Shown here: one piece after another, positions 15,027 to 22,407 of the stretch
Layout of the letters: each line of letters starts with the position of its first letter
Position numbering within the stretch: the stretch's first letter is position 1
DNA from: Flavobacterium fontis
GTDB taxonomy: Bacteria; Bacteroidota; Bacteroidia; Flavobacteriales; Flavobacteriaceae
Direction of reading: 5' to 3'
Length of the DNA: 64,000 nucleotides
Assembly (NCBI RefSeq): GCF_900129405.1
Contig: NZ_FQVQ01000007.1
Location: 1-64,000, forward strand
The notes under the pieces: generated by a model
Told to the model about the DNA's origin: nothing
Seen by the model: the letters and a program-made list of their open reading frames with translations, nothing else
The model's database searches: none
Translations under genes and position numbers: made by a program

Positions 15027-15884
15027 TTAACGATTTATCAATTTGCCTTTGTCCCAATTTTCCTCTTTATCAATACAACCCTGTTGGGTATAGTACGTCC
15101 ATTTTCCATCTTTTTTTAAATTAAATTCATTGCCATTGTAGTCTATCTCACTCCCGCAATATTCCCCTTCTGATTCAAGTTGACCATTTACATAGTAGGT
15201 ATACCATTTTCCAACACGCCCCACTTTATATCTAAAATCACCATATTCTTTGGGTTTATTGTTTTCATGAAATAATACATAGGTTCTTAAAAAATCATTG
15301 TCATCAGACGTAAGATCACTGTAGTAGGAAATATTTTTAATTATGTTCTTTTTCAAAAAATTGATTTCAATACTTGTTTCATCATCAATAATCAATAAAT
15401 AGCTTCCTTTCATAGCTATTGGATCCGTATGAAAGTCTGAATATATTTTATCAATTTCTAATTTTTTGTGTTTTGGTTTATAAATTAAAACTCTTGAAAT
15501 CAATGAATCTTTATTGAACTCTATATCAATGCCTATGCTTTTCTTTTCTTTTGAAAGAAATAATATGTTGTATTCGGTTAAACCAATTGAAGGTTTTCTT
15601 TTAAATCCATATCTGTAATAAACCATTAAAGAATCTTTGTAATAATACATGTCATTATTCCAATTATTCGAGTCAAAGGTACATTGCCTTACAATTCTTT
15701 GCTTTTGCTTTTTTTTATCGCATATTGAGTCAAACAATACATACATATTTTCATTATGAGTATAGTTGCTTTTTAATATGTAACTTTTTATTTGGCCATC
15801 TTCATAGAAAGAAGTTTGAGTGATTTCTTTATTTTGACCAAATAAAATAGTACTACCAATAAAATAAAAAATAATTAGTCTCAT
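15027..15884 (-). CDS. Secreted MORN-repeat (YwqK-like) protein, orphan immunity candidate
   Basis: 285 residues, signal peptide MRLIIFYFIGSTILFGQ. The C-terminal third has MORN-like repeats (GKWYTYYVNGQLESEGEY and GKWTYYTQQGCIDKEENW). It is a paralogue of 2744-3664; both share a DSxC..K.KQK segment and the ending LINP/LINR. The start overlaps the TGA of a toxin tail (ATGA), fixing it. Bacteroidota toxin loci often carry this type of protein as immunity; the target is unknown. Confidence 0.65.
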   Translation of the reverse strand: MRLIIFYFIGSTILFGQNKEITQTSFYEDGQIKSYILKSNYTHNENMYVLFDSICDKKKQKQRIVRQCTFDSNNWNNDMYYYKDSLMVYYRYGFKRKPSIGLTEYNILFLSKEKKSIGIDIEFNKDSLISRVLIYKPKHKKLEIDKIYSDFHTDPIAMKGSYLLIIDDETSIEINFLKKNIIKNISYYSDLTSDDNDFLRTYVLFHENNKPKEYGDFRYKVGRVGKWYTYYVNGQLESEGEYCGSEIDYNGNEFNLKKDGKWTYYTQQGCIDKEENWDKGKLINR

Positions 15885-16048
15885 TTGCTTTCTAATTCTT
15901 TTAAATATTCCTCTGGACTTTTTTCATTTGCTTCAATTGTAATTCCGGGGCCAGATGTTTGTATTTCAATGTTGATTGTATTTGGATAATTGTAATTTAA
16001 AAAATCTGTAACTTTCTTTAGCTCTGCTGGATTATTTGAAATTGACTC
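15881..16048 (-). pseudogene. RHS toxin C-terminal remnant
   Basis: Fifty-five open codons: ESISNNPAELKKVTDFLNYN, YPNTINIEIQTSGPGITIEA, NEKSPEEYLKELESK, then TGA in a 4-base ATGA overlap with the immunity gene. Truncated upstream by the left end of a family 1 element. No mutation is visible inside the piece. Confidence 0.6.
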
Positions 16049-16049
16049 A

Positions 16050-16196
16050 CCTCGCTAGCGCAGATTTACAATCCGTGCCCATACATTAGAATTGGCTTTT
16101 ATAGTACTCTTCAAAAATAGGTAAAACGGCATGTATTTAATTGTAGTTTTTTACTTTTTACTGGGTGGGCACGGATTGTAAATCCGCGCCTTCGGG
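16050..16196. repeat. REPIN-like element, family 1
   Basis: Nearly identical to the copy at 11701-11845, with hairpins GCGCAGATTTACAATCCG and GGATTGTAAATCCGCGCC. It also truncates a toxin remnant at its left border, in the same orientation. Confidence 0.8.
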
Positions 16197-16202
16197 TTGG
16201 GG

Positions 16203-17054
16203 CTAATAATTGCTCTCAATTAATGGCAATAACTTAAGTGTAATAACTTGATTATTTTCTGTAATTTTTTTGTTGTTGTTTGGTATTGTAAACTCATGCG
16301 CAAAAGTTGCGATTTTTAAATATAATTCTTCTAAACTTCCTGCTTTGAATGATGAAAATGTATGCTTTAAATAGGCTTCAAACGATGATTCGTCTATGTG
16401 GGTACTTAAAATCATTGTAAGATAGTTTTTCTTATCGACCTTATACTCATGAAGCAATTGTTCGGGAGAGGCGATCAAAACTTTAAAAGGAATTACTTCA
16501 TCAGGGGTAAAATCTTTTTTGACCTTAAATTGACAATTCGCATATAATTTAATAAACGGCCCTGTATTTACTTCATACTCAAAATTAACTAATTGATATT
16601 CTATATTTAACGGATTAGAATTTGACTCAAATAAAAGCCCGTATTCTGCATCCAACGTGTACGATTCATACCCAGTTTTACAGGCTTCAATGTATATAGC
16701 ACACATCACTTTTAGCTTTGCTAGTAGCTCCAAATCGTTATTCGATGTGAGTTGAATTGAGGCAACATATTCCTTTAATCGTTCGACCCAAGAAACAATT
16801 TCTTCTTCTCTCAAATAAAAAACTGTACTTTTTTGCCATCCAAAACTTTTCCTTTTTTTAAACTCTTCCGAAAAAATGTACATAATATTTACTTTTGAAG
16901 CGTTTAAAAACTTGAATACTTTATAGCTTTCTTCAATTATTGAAGTATCAAAACTAGATTCTTTTAAATCATCAAAATGCAACCAAAAATGAATATTCCC
17001 CTCTTCGATAGTATAATTTTCTGAGGAACTTAAAACATTATAATATAAATTCAT
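16203..17054 (-). CDS. Large cytosolic protein, orphan immunity candidate
   Basis: 283 residues, no signal peptide or membrane segment. Family not recognised; the sequence mixes acidic helices with beta-rich stretches (for example YQLVNFEYEVNTGPFIKLYA). The start lies six bases after the stop of a toxin remnant. Codon use is slightly less AT-rich than in the small neighbours. A cytosolic immunity role is inferred from position. Confidence 0.6.
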   Translation of the reverse strand: MNLYYNVLSSSENYTIEEGNIHFWLHFDDLKESSFDTSIIEESYKVFKFLNASKVNIMYIFSEEFKKRKSFGWQKSTVFYLREEEIVSWVERLKEYVASIQLTSNNDLELLAKLKVMCAIYIEACKTGYESYTLDAEYGLLFESNSNPLNIEYQLVNFEYEVNTGPFIKLYANCQFKVKKDFTPDEVIPFKVLIASPEQLLHEYKVDKKNYLTMILSTHIDESSFEAYLKHTFSSFKAGSLEELYLKIATFAHEFTIPNNNKKITENNQVITLKLLPLIESNY

Positions 17055-17060
17055 ATATAA

Positions 17061-17278
17061 TTAATTTGTAGGCAAATCTAAACCAGTGTTTCCATAATTA
17101 TCTCTAACTTCATATGTATCTCTATTATTATCAACATCATTCCATTTAATTTTGTCTGTTTTCAGTTCTAAATTTGCCGACACATTTCCTTCTCGTTTCT
17201 TTTCTGCAAAATTTCTAAATCTTTTATTTTCTTGAATCACATTTTTAATTTTGCCCTCACTTGTAGTATTTACTTCAA
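17061..17278 (-). pseudogene. RHS toxin C-terminal remnant
   Basis: About 72 open codons: LEVNTTSEGKIKNVIQENKR, FRNFAEKKREGNVSANLELK, ending YEVRDNYGNTGLDLPTN and TAA. The start codon predicted further upstream lies in a repeat. The lysine/asparagine-rich piece could come from a nuclease-type tip, but no catalytic motif can be named. Confidence 0.55.
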
Positions 17279-17280
17279 GT

Positions 17281-17422
17281 CCCGCTAGCACGGATGTACT
17301 TCGTTTGTTCAGTAAATGCCTCAAGCACAATCTGTGTCCATTCAATATATATACCCGCTAGCGCGGATTGAAAATCCAGGCTATCAGGGTTCGTCGAATT
17401 TCATTTCGCGTGGAAGCGAGGG
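17281..17422. repeat. Short family 1 element joined to a family 3 hairpin
   Basis: Two family 1 ends (CCCGCTAGCACGGATGTACT at left; CCCGCTAGCGCGGATTGAAA further right) in a compact arrangement, followed at 17391 by TCGTCGAATTTCATTTCGCG of family 3. The normal spacer is missing. Confidence 0.6.
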
Positions 17423-17436
17423 TAAATATTAAGAAG

Positions 17437-18045
17437 TTAATTGTTATTAACTGAATCCAAATAAATATTTAAAAAAGGTTTTTTGATATAACTCCTCTCA
17501 AAAAGAAGTGAGTCCCAAGGTTTTTTTAAATTGTCTACAGTTTCAATATCTTTCACTTTATTTCTATAGCTGTAGTAAATTATTTTTCCTTCTAAATTAT
17601 AATAACCTTCAAACTCGTTACAAGAATTACAACCTCCATAGCCTGATACTCTAAAACATGTATCCCCTTTAAAACTATAAAAATCTATTTTGTCAATTCT
17701 TATATCTACAATTTTAATTTTTTTACCACTACTTGTTATTTGGTAACGATTTGTTTTCGGTATTTTAATTATCTTTTTTTTATTTTTTTTTATAATGTAC
17801 AGTAATTGTTTCAATCTAGGGGGAGTTCTCAAGTCTTCAACATTTGCATTAAAATTATCATTACTATAAAATGACACAAAATAAAAATTTGTATTACAAG
17901 AGTTAATTTTTTTTACAACCTTAAAACTTTTATCTTTTGAAACTTCTAGTTTATTTAACTTAATGCAAGTTTTTTCATTATTTATATAAATATTGATTAA
18001 AGTAAATGCAAAGTAAAATGGTATAATCGTTTTTAATATTTTCAT
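17437..18045 (-). CDS. Secreted protein, orphan immunity candidate
   Basis: 202 residues with an N-terminal hydrophobic segment (IIPFYFAFTLINIYI) that is a signal peptide or anchor. Contains a Cys-rich turn VSGYGGCNSCNEFEGYY. Family not recognised. The ATG overlaps the TGA of a toxin tail (ATGA). Very Lys/Asn-rich, matching the AT-rich composition of the array. Confidence 0.6.
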   Translation of the reverse strand: MKILKTIIPFYFAFTLINIYINNEKTCIKLNKLEVSKDKSFKVVKKINSCNTNFYFVSFYSNDNFNANVEDLRTPPRLKQLLYIIKKNKKKIIKIPKTNRYQITSSGKKIKIVDIRIDKIDFYSFKGDTCFRVSGYGGCNSCNEFEGYYNLEGKIIYYSYRNKVKDIETVDNLKKPWDSLLFERSYIKKPFLNIYLDSVNNN

Positions 18046-18098
18046 TTGGCAATTTCATTAATTAATTTCCCTTGTTCTATTTTTATAGTTGCCCGTTC
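18042..18098 (-). pseudogene. Toxin C-terminal tail stub
   Basis: The frame ERATIKIEQGKLINEIAK ends in TGA within the ATGA overlap. Upstream the same frame is open through the adjoining family 2 sequence (NGKVILSWAILCSGVKV), which is repeat, not toxin. Confidence 0.45.
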
Positions 18099-18215
18099 CA
18101 CTTTTACACCGCTACAAAGTATTGCCCAACTTAGAATCACTTTTCCATTGTTTCGTAAAGATAGGAATTAGCGATTAGCTTTCAGCGATTAGCCATTCGT
18201 CAAACCAGAAGGTTA
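18085..18215. repeat. Partial family 2 junction element
   Basis: Contains CACTTTTACACCGCTACAAA, TTGTTTCGTAAAGATAGG and GCGATTAGC repeats, without the terminal hairpins. No RHS core remnant follows; the rest up to 18294 shows nothing recognisable. Confidence 0.6.
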
Positions 18216-18294
18216 CTTTATTTTGCTTAATACGCTAAAGGAAACTCGTTGAGTCTAGTAGCCTAGAAAATTGTAAAGCAGGTTTATTCTTTAT

Positions 18295-18822
18295 TTAGAA
18301 CTTTTGAGAACCAGGTTTATTAAAAATTACTCTTTCAATCGGAGGGAAATTCATTTTAGTTGTATCGTTTTCATGTACGACTTGTCCATTTAGCATATAC
18401 TGAATTATTGTTTCTTGATTTGATTCAATCAGTAAATCTGAATCTAGGGTTTCTAATTTATTGAAGTATATTACTGATTTATAGTCTTTTTTTATTTGAT
18501 TTAAAGTTCTGTATTTTGACATATCAAAATTGTCAAAAACAAATTGATATAAATACAATCCATCTTTAGTTTCTGAGGACATTTTTATGAGTTTAAATGT
18601 ATTAAAATTGATCAATTTTAGTTTTAAATCATTCTTTTTTAATAAAAAATTTGACTCAAAAAAATAATTAATCTTAAAGCTACTTAAACAAATACAATTT
18701 TTTTCACAAGTATTATATTCGATGGATATTTTCTTAACTTTAAATATATTGTTATTAATTTCACATCCATTTAATGCAAGGCATGTAAAAAAAACAATAA
18801 AGATTCCTTTAGTTTTCATCAT
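18295..18822 (-). CDS. Lipoprotein, orphan immunity candidate
   Basis: 175 residues; KTKGIFIVFFTCLALNGC forms a lipoprotein signal. ATGATG at the start gives two options three bases apart. The mature region has a Cys pair (NTCEKNCICLSS). No family recognised. The upstream toxin remnant overlaps the start by 14 bases, the same overlap length as at 13893-13906. Confidence 0.6.
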   Translation of the reverse strand: MMKTKGIFIVFFTCLALNGCEINNNIFKVKKISIEYNTCEKNCICLSSFKINYFFESNFLLKKNDLKLKLINFNTFKLIKMSSETKDGLYLYQFVFDNFDMSKYRTLNQIKKDYKSVIYFNKLETLDSDLLIESNQETIIQYMLNGQVVHENDTTKMNFPPIERVIFNKPGSQKF

Positions 18823-18972
18823 TATATTTTCTAGTTTTTAAATAACTTTCTTTCGAACTAAGTTTTAGTTTACTTTTTGTTACCTTATTAAACAATTCTA
18901 TATTTTTCTTTAAAAGATCATAAGCATAATCAAAATCTTCTGGCTTAACTATATCGCTACGAATTCGACCAA
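18809..18972 (-). pseudogene. RHS toxin C-terminal remnant
   Basis: Open frame of about 53 codons: GRIRSDIVKPEDFDYAYDLL, KKNIELFNKVTKSKLKLSS, KESYLKTRKYNDEN. The apparent start MYGHGLKIRTSG is encoded by the adjoining family 1 repeat. Only a C-terminal helical part is left. Confidence 0.55.
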
Positions 18973-19147
18973 CCCCACTAGTGCGGATTTTCAATCCGTG
19001 CCCATACATTAGAATTGGCTTTTACAGTACGCCTCAAAAATAGGTAAAACGGCATCTGTTTAAATGTGTTTTTTTGCTTCTTATTTGGTGATCACGGATT
19101 GCACTCGAGGCCTTTGTCCAATATGCTCTAAATCCAAGTTGTTGGGA
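18973..19147. repeat. REPIN-like element, family 1, extended right end
   Basis: Same layout as 13372-13546 (shared string AAATGTGTTTTTTTGCTTCT), with a diverged right end (GGATTGCACTCGAGGCCTTT). Both sit next to one of the two paralogous TPR genes, on opposite sides. Confidence 0.75.
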
Positions 19148-19148
19148 T

Positions 19149-20531
19149 TTATTTTATGTCAATCAAATTAACGCCATAGTTATCCTTCAAAAGCTGAACA
19201 ATTTTTAAAGGAATGCTCAACGTCGTGTTAATAATGCCTGCGGTTTTATCAAAATCGATGGTAACTTCTACTTGCGTTAGGTTAGCATTTTCAACAACTT
19301 TTAAATTCCAAAATTCATCTATTCCTTTATTATCTCCAGACTTCCAATTTTTTGCAAATCCCGAGTAGTCTTCTACAAGTAAATAATACCCCAATAACAA
19401 AAAGTTGACTTTCAACTTATTCTCCGCTGTGGCATCTGTGGCATTATAGGCCTTTTTTGCGTAATCGATTAGGGGAGCATAATTTTTAGACTTCAATAAC
19501 GTAAGTATTTTGATATAATTTGGGTTGAAAGTGTTGGGATTTTGTTCCATTCGCTTGTCTAGGTAAAACAATCCCTTTTTATAATCATTGCAAAAAAATA
19601 ATGAGGTATATAATCCATCAAGCACAATTGCTTCATTTTTACTGTCGCATGCCATAAATTTATTGCTACTTTGAATGACTTGGTCATACAGTTTGTGATC
19701 AAACTCATATTGCAAAATTTTAATGTAGTATTCACTGTTACAGGGGTCTAGTTTGACGATTCTCTTGAAGTCCTCGTAAGCTTCATGTGTCTTGTCGACT
19801 AATTCAAAAAGAATGGATCGGTTGATAATGTGTTCAAGTTTATATTCATTTTTTATGATGTTGTTTACAATGACAATAGCCTCTTCATAGCGTTTAAGAT
19901 GTGCATAAAGGCTGAATAAATAGGACAATAGCATCACGTTATCCGGTTGGATTTTAAGGCTATTTTGCAAGGCGGTTATGGCGCGGTCTTCATTCTTTAT
20001 AGTAAAAAAAATGCGCGCCAAATCAATAGTAGCTTCTATGTCTTTTGGATGATCTCTCACATATTCCTGATACAAGCGTATGGCTTCTTCATGCTGGTTG
20101 TTCAAAAAGTATTTTTGAGCCAATCGCACCTTGACAAGTGCTGATTTCGTTTTGTCCAAATGATCTTTCAATACCTCAATGGCCGTGGCTTTATCCTTTA
20201 AACAGTCTGAAAGATCAGAGAAAAAAATTGCCGTTGAATCGGTAAACTTTTTATCCATTAAAATCACCTTATTTAAGTATCGGAAGGAATTTGAACAATC
20301 CGATTTTAAATACAACACCTTAGATTTTAAAATTAAGTAGTTTCTGTTCAAACTATCGCTCTGTATGGCACGATCTAATAATGTATTAGCTTCTTCCAAA
20401 TTACTCCCTTTTTCAATTAATTGGATTGCCTCTTTGTAATAAAGATCACTTTCTTTTTGTGAAAAAATAAAGTTAGGAATGAATAAAATGAAGAAAAAAA
20501 GTTTAATCCATTTGTTTTCTAAGAGTATCAT
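19149..20531 (-). CDS. Secreted TPR-repeat protein 2
   Basis: 460 residues; the signal peptide region is WIKLFFFILFIPNFIFSQ. Made of TPR-like helical pairs (KYFLNNQHEEAIRLYQEYV, then RDHPKDIEATIDLARIFF). Paralogue of 11941-13308 with a shared order of motifs. Its codon use is noticeably less AT-rich than that of its paralogue, suggesting different ages or origins in the array. No toxin tail is seen upstream; 20532-20643 shows nothing recognisable. Confidence 0.7.
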   Translation of the reverse strand: MILLENKWIKLFFFILFIPNFIFSQKESDLYYKEAIQLIEKGSNLEEANTLLDRAIQSDSLNRNYLILKSKVLYLKSDCSNSFRYLNKVILMDKKFTDSTAIFFSDLSDCLKDKATAIEVLKDHLDKTKSALVKVRLAQKYFLNNQHEEAIRLYQEYVRDHPKDIEATIDLARIFFTIKNEDRAITALQNSLKIQPDNVMLLSYLFSLYAHLKRYEEAIVIVNNIIKNEYKLEHIINRSILFELVDKTHEAYEDFKRIVKLDPCNSEYYIKILQYEFDHKLYDQVIQSSNKFMACDSKNEAIVLDGLYTSLFFCNDYKKGLFYLDKRMEQNPNTFNPNYIKILTLLKSKNYAPLIDYAKKAYNATDATAENKLKVNFLLLGYYLLVEDYSGFAKNWKSGDNKGIDEFWNLKVVENANLTQVEVTIDFDKTAGIINTTLSIPLKIVQLLKDNYGVNLIDIK

Positions 20532-20643
20532 AAGCCGATTTAACTTATTTAGGGGTTTATTTAATTATCGTATTTATAAATGGCAACTCAATTTATAAAT
20601 GTGGATTTCATGTTGCTTTAATGTTGGCCTCTGGTTTCTTTTT

Positions 20644-20785
20644 ACCGCTAGTGCGGATCTATAATCCGTGCCAATACTCTGAAATTGATCGATGAATTCA
20701 TTATAAAAATATAAAACTACATCGAATAGAATATATTTTTTGCTTGTTACTTTGTGAGCACGGATTGTAAATTCGCGCTATCGGG
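20644..20785. repeat. REPIN-like element, family 1, diverged spacer
   Basis: End hairpins are recognisable (GTGCGGATCTATAATCCG; GGATTGTAAATTCGCGC) but most of the spacer differs from the family (AATTGATCGATGAATTCATT). Confidence 0.7.
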
Positions 20786-20798
20786 TATTTTAGAAAAC

Positions 20799-21644
20799 TT
20801 ATTTTTTAAATTCATTTGCTTTTAATAATAGGTTTTTTTGATCTAAAAAACTTATCTTTTTTATATTATTGTAGTCTTTCCAATATCTGTTATCATTTTC
20901 AAGAATTTTTGTCCCCATTAAATTCAACTCCTGTAATCTATTAAGATTTTCAAGCAAGGGTTTTAATTCTTTAATTTCTCCATTCTTCATTAAAGTTAAT
21001 TTTTCTAAATTGGGAAACAGCTTTGGAATTAAATTTATATCAATTTTTTTACAACTCTCAATATACAATTCTCTCACGCTGTCATTTACCTTAACATTTA
21101 TATCAAATATTAAGTCTTTGTTAGCAATTAAAAAGACATTAGTTAACTTTTTGAACAGATTTATACCGTTGAGGCTTATAATTTTTGATTGAACAAATCG
21201 TAAGTCTTCCAGATTATATAACCCTAAAAACTCATCAATATTTTTGTTAGGATATGCCCAAAGACTTAATTCTTTTAGTTTAATCAATGAAGAATAATTA
21301 GAACAATTTTTAACATGCTCATATCTCAAAATTTCTAGATTAGGAAACCTAGCAAAATCGTATGGAATTTCAGAATATTGATCATCTAGTTCAATTAGAT
21401 TCTCATTAGATTTTAGATTTTCTATATTGAATCTATGGCTTCCATTTCCATTTAACAAAACTTTTTTAAAACATATATCCTCAATATTTTCAAAAAAATC
21501 TTTTTTATTGTCATAATTTATATAATTACTAAAATTTATTATTAATGTTGCTTCAACATTTGATTTAAAATAATCTTGTAATTCCTTAATGCATTCAGGA
21601 AAAAAATAAACTCTTTTTTTCTCTTCATTTGCAAAATGTAACAT
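20799..21644 (-). CDS. Leucine-rich repeat protein, orphan immunity candidate
   Basis: 281 residues without signal peptide. From about residue 85 it shows irregular leucine-rich repeats (FPNLEILRYEHVKNCSNYSS; LIKLKELSLWAYPNKNI; YNLEDLRFVQSKIISLNGI; LPNLEKL-type units). LRR proteins are found as immunity or binding partners in bacterial polymorphic-toxin loci, so context fits, but LRRs are generic. The extension upstream of 21644 reads into repeat and is rejected. Confidence 0.6.
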   Translation of the reverse strand: MLHFANEEKKRVYFFPECIKELQDYFKSNVEATLIINFSNYINYDNKKDFFENIEDICFKKVLLNGNGSHRFNIENLKSNENLIELDDQYSEIPYDFARFPNLEILRYEHVKNCSNYSSLIKLKELSLWAYPNKNIDEFLGLYNLEDLRFVQSKIISLNGINLFKKLTNVFLIANKDLIFDINVKVNDSVRELYIESCKKIDINLIPKLFPNLEKLTLMKNGEIKELKPLLENLNRLQELNLMGTKILENDNRYWKDYNNIKKISFLDQKNLLLKANEFKK

Positions 21645-21688
21645 CGTATTATAATTTTATTTATGATTTTGGTTTTATTTCTTTTCCT

Positions 21689-21835
21689 CCCGCTAGCGCG
21701 GATTTTCAATCCATCCCAATTCATTAAAGTTGGCTTTTACAGTACTCTTCAAAAATAGGTAAAACTACATCTGTTTGGATGTAGATTTTTGCTTGTTACT
21801 TTGTGAGCACGGATTGAAAATCCGCGCTAACAGGG
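21689..21835. repeat. REPIN-like element, family 1
   Basis: Standard paired element (GCGCGGATTTTCAATCC left; GGATTGAAAATCCGCGCTA right) with the usual spacer. It is the last paired copy before the core genome begins. Confidence 0.8.
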
Positions 21836-21862
21836 TGTTTACATTGAAATTGAAACAATATC

Positions 21863-22327
21863 TTATGGCGTAAATATCTCTTTAATCTCAATGATTTTAT
21901 CGTTTTCGATAGTTAACAAAAACAACCTGTTTTTAAAATCATTTTTTAAATTATCAAATGTTTTTATTTGATTTTCATTTATAGATTCATTCAAACCAAC
22001 CAACTCGATTTTCACTTTGTTAGATACTTCCAACTTTCTAATTTTAGTATTTTCATTTACAATATAAAAATCACCTGGTATATCGTATTCTTTTCTACCA
22101 TTTATCATAAACACATCTGCATCTCCATTCTTTTTTGCAGCTTCAATTGCTTTTTCACCAGTTAAGTATTGTACATAGTCAGCTTCTATATAATGCTTGT
22201 TATTTTCTACATAAACACTTGATATTAAACAGTAATTTTGTTCTTGTTTAATTATTATTTCTTTTTGGCAACTGTTTAAGGACATTAAGGATATCCAAAT
22301 AAAACTTAGTATATTAATAATCTTCAT
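21863..22327 (-). CDS. Lipoprotein at the array border
   Basis: 154 residues; the signal region IINILSFIWISLMSLNSC has a lipobox. The domain (YVQYLTGEKAIEAAKKNGD, then a YDIPGDFYIVNENTKIRKL-type stretch) resembles a small lipoprotein family I recall from several phyla, of unknown function. Preceded by a stub of another frame, as in the array. It is the rightmost member of the array before Crp/Fnr. Confidence 0.6.
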   Translation of the reverse strand: MKIINILSFIWISLMSLNSCQKEIIIKQEQNYCLISSVYVENNKHYIEADYVQYLTGEKAIEAAKKNGDADVFMINGRKEYDIPGDFYIVNENTKIRKLEVSNKVKIELVGLNESINENQIKTFDNLKNDFKNRLFLLTIENDKIIEIKEIFTP

Positions 22328-22330
22328 TTT

Positions 22331-22390
22331 TTATTTAGCAATTCATCCATCTATTAAAATTTCTCTAAATATCCCTCGCTGCACATCCCG
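22331..22390 (-). pseudogene. Possible toxin tail stub with internal stop
   Basis: The frame reads DVQRGIFREILIDG, TGA, IAK, TAA and ends a few bases before the lipoprotein start. Interpretation as a decayed tip rests only on analogy with the other stubs. Confidence 0.3.
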
Positions 22391-22407
22391 AGTGTTTTTT
22401 TATTATA

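Noticed and set aside
148..21835. Regularly repeated palindromes as a CRISPR array
   Set aside because: Copies are about 2 kb apart, about 145 bp long, paired hairpins with conserved spacers and no cas genes; this is REPIN-like, not CRISPR.
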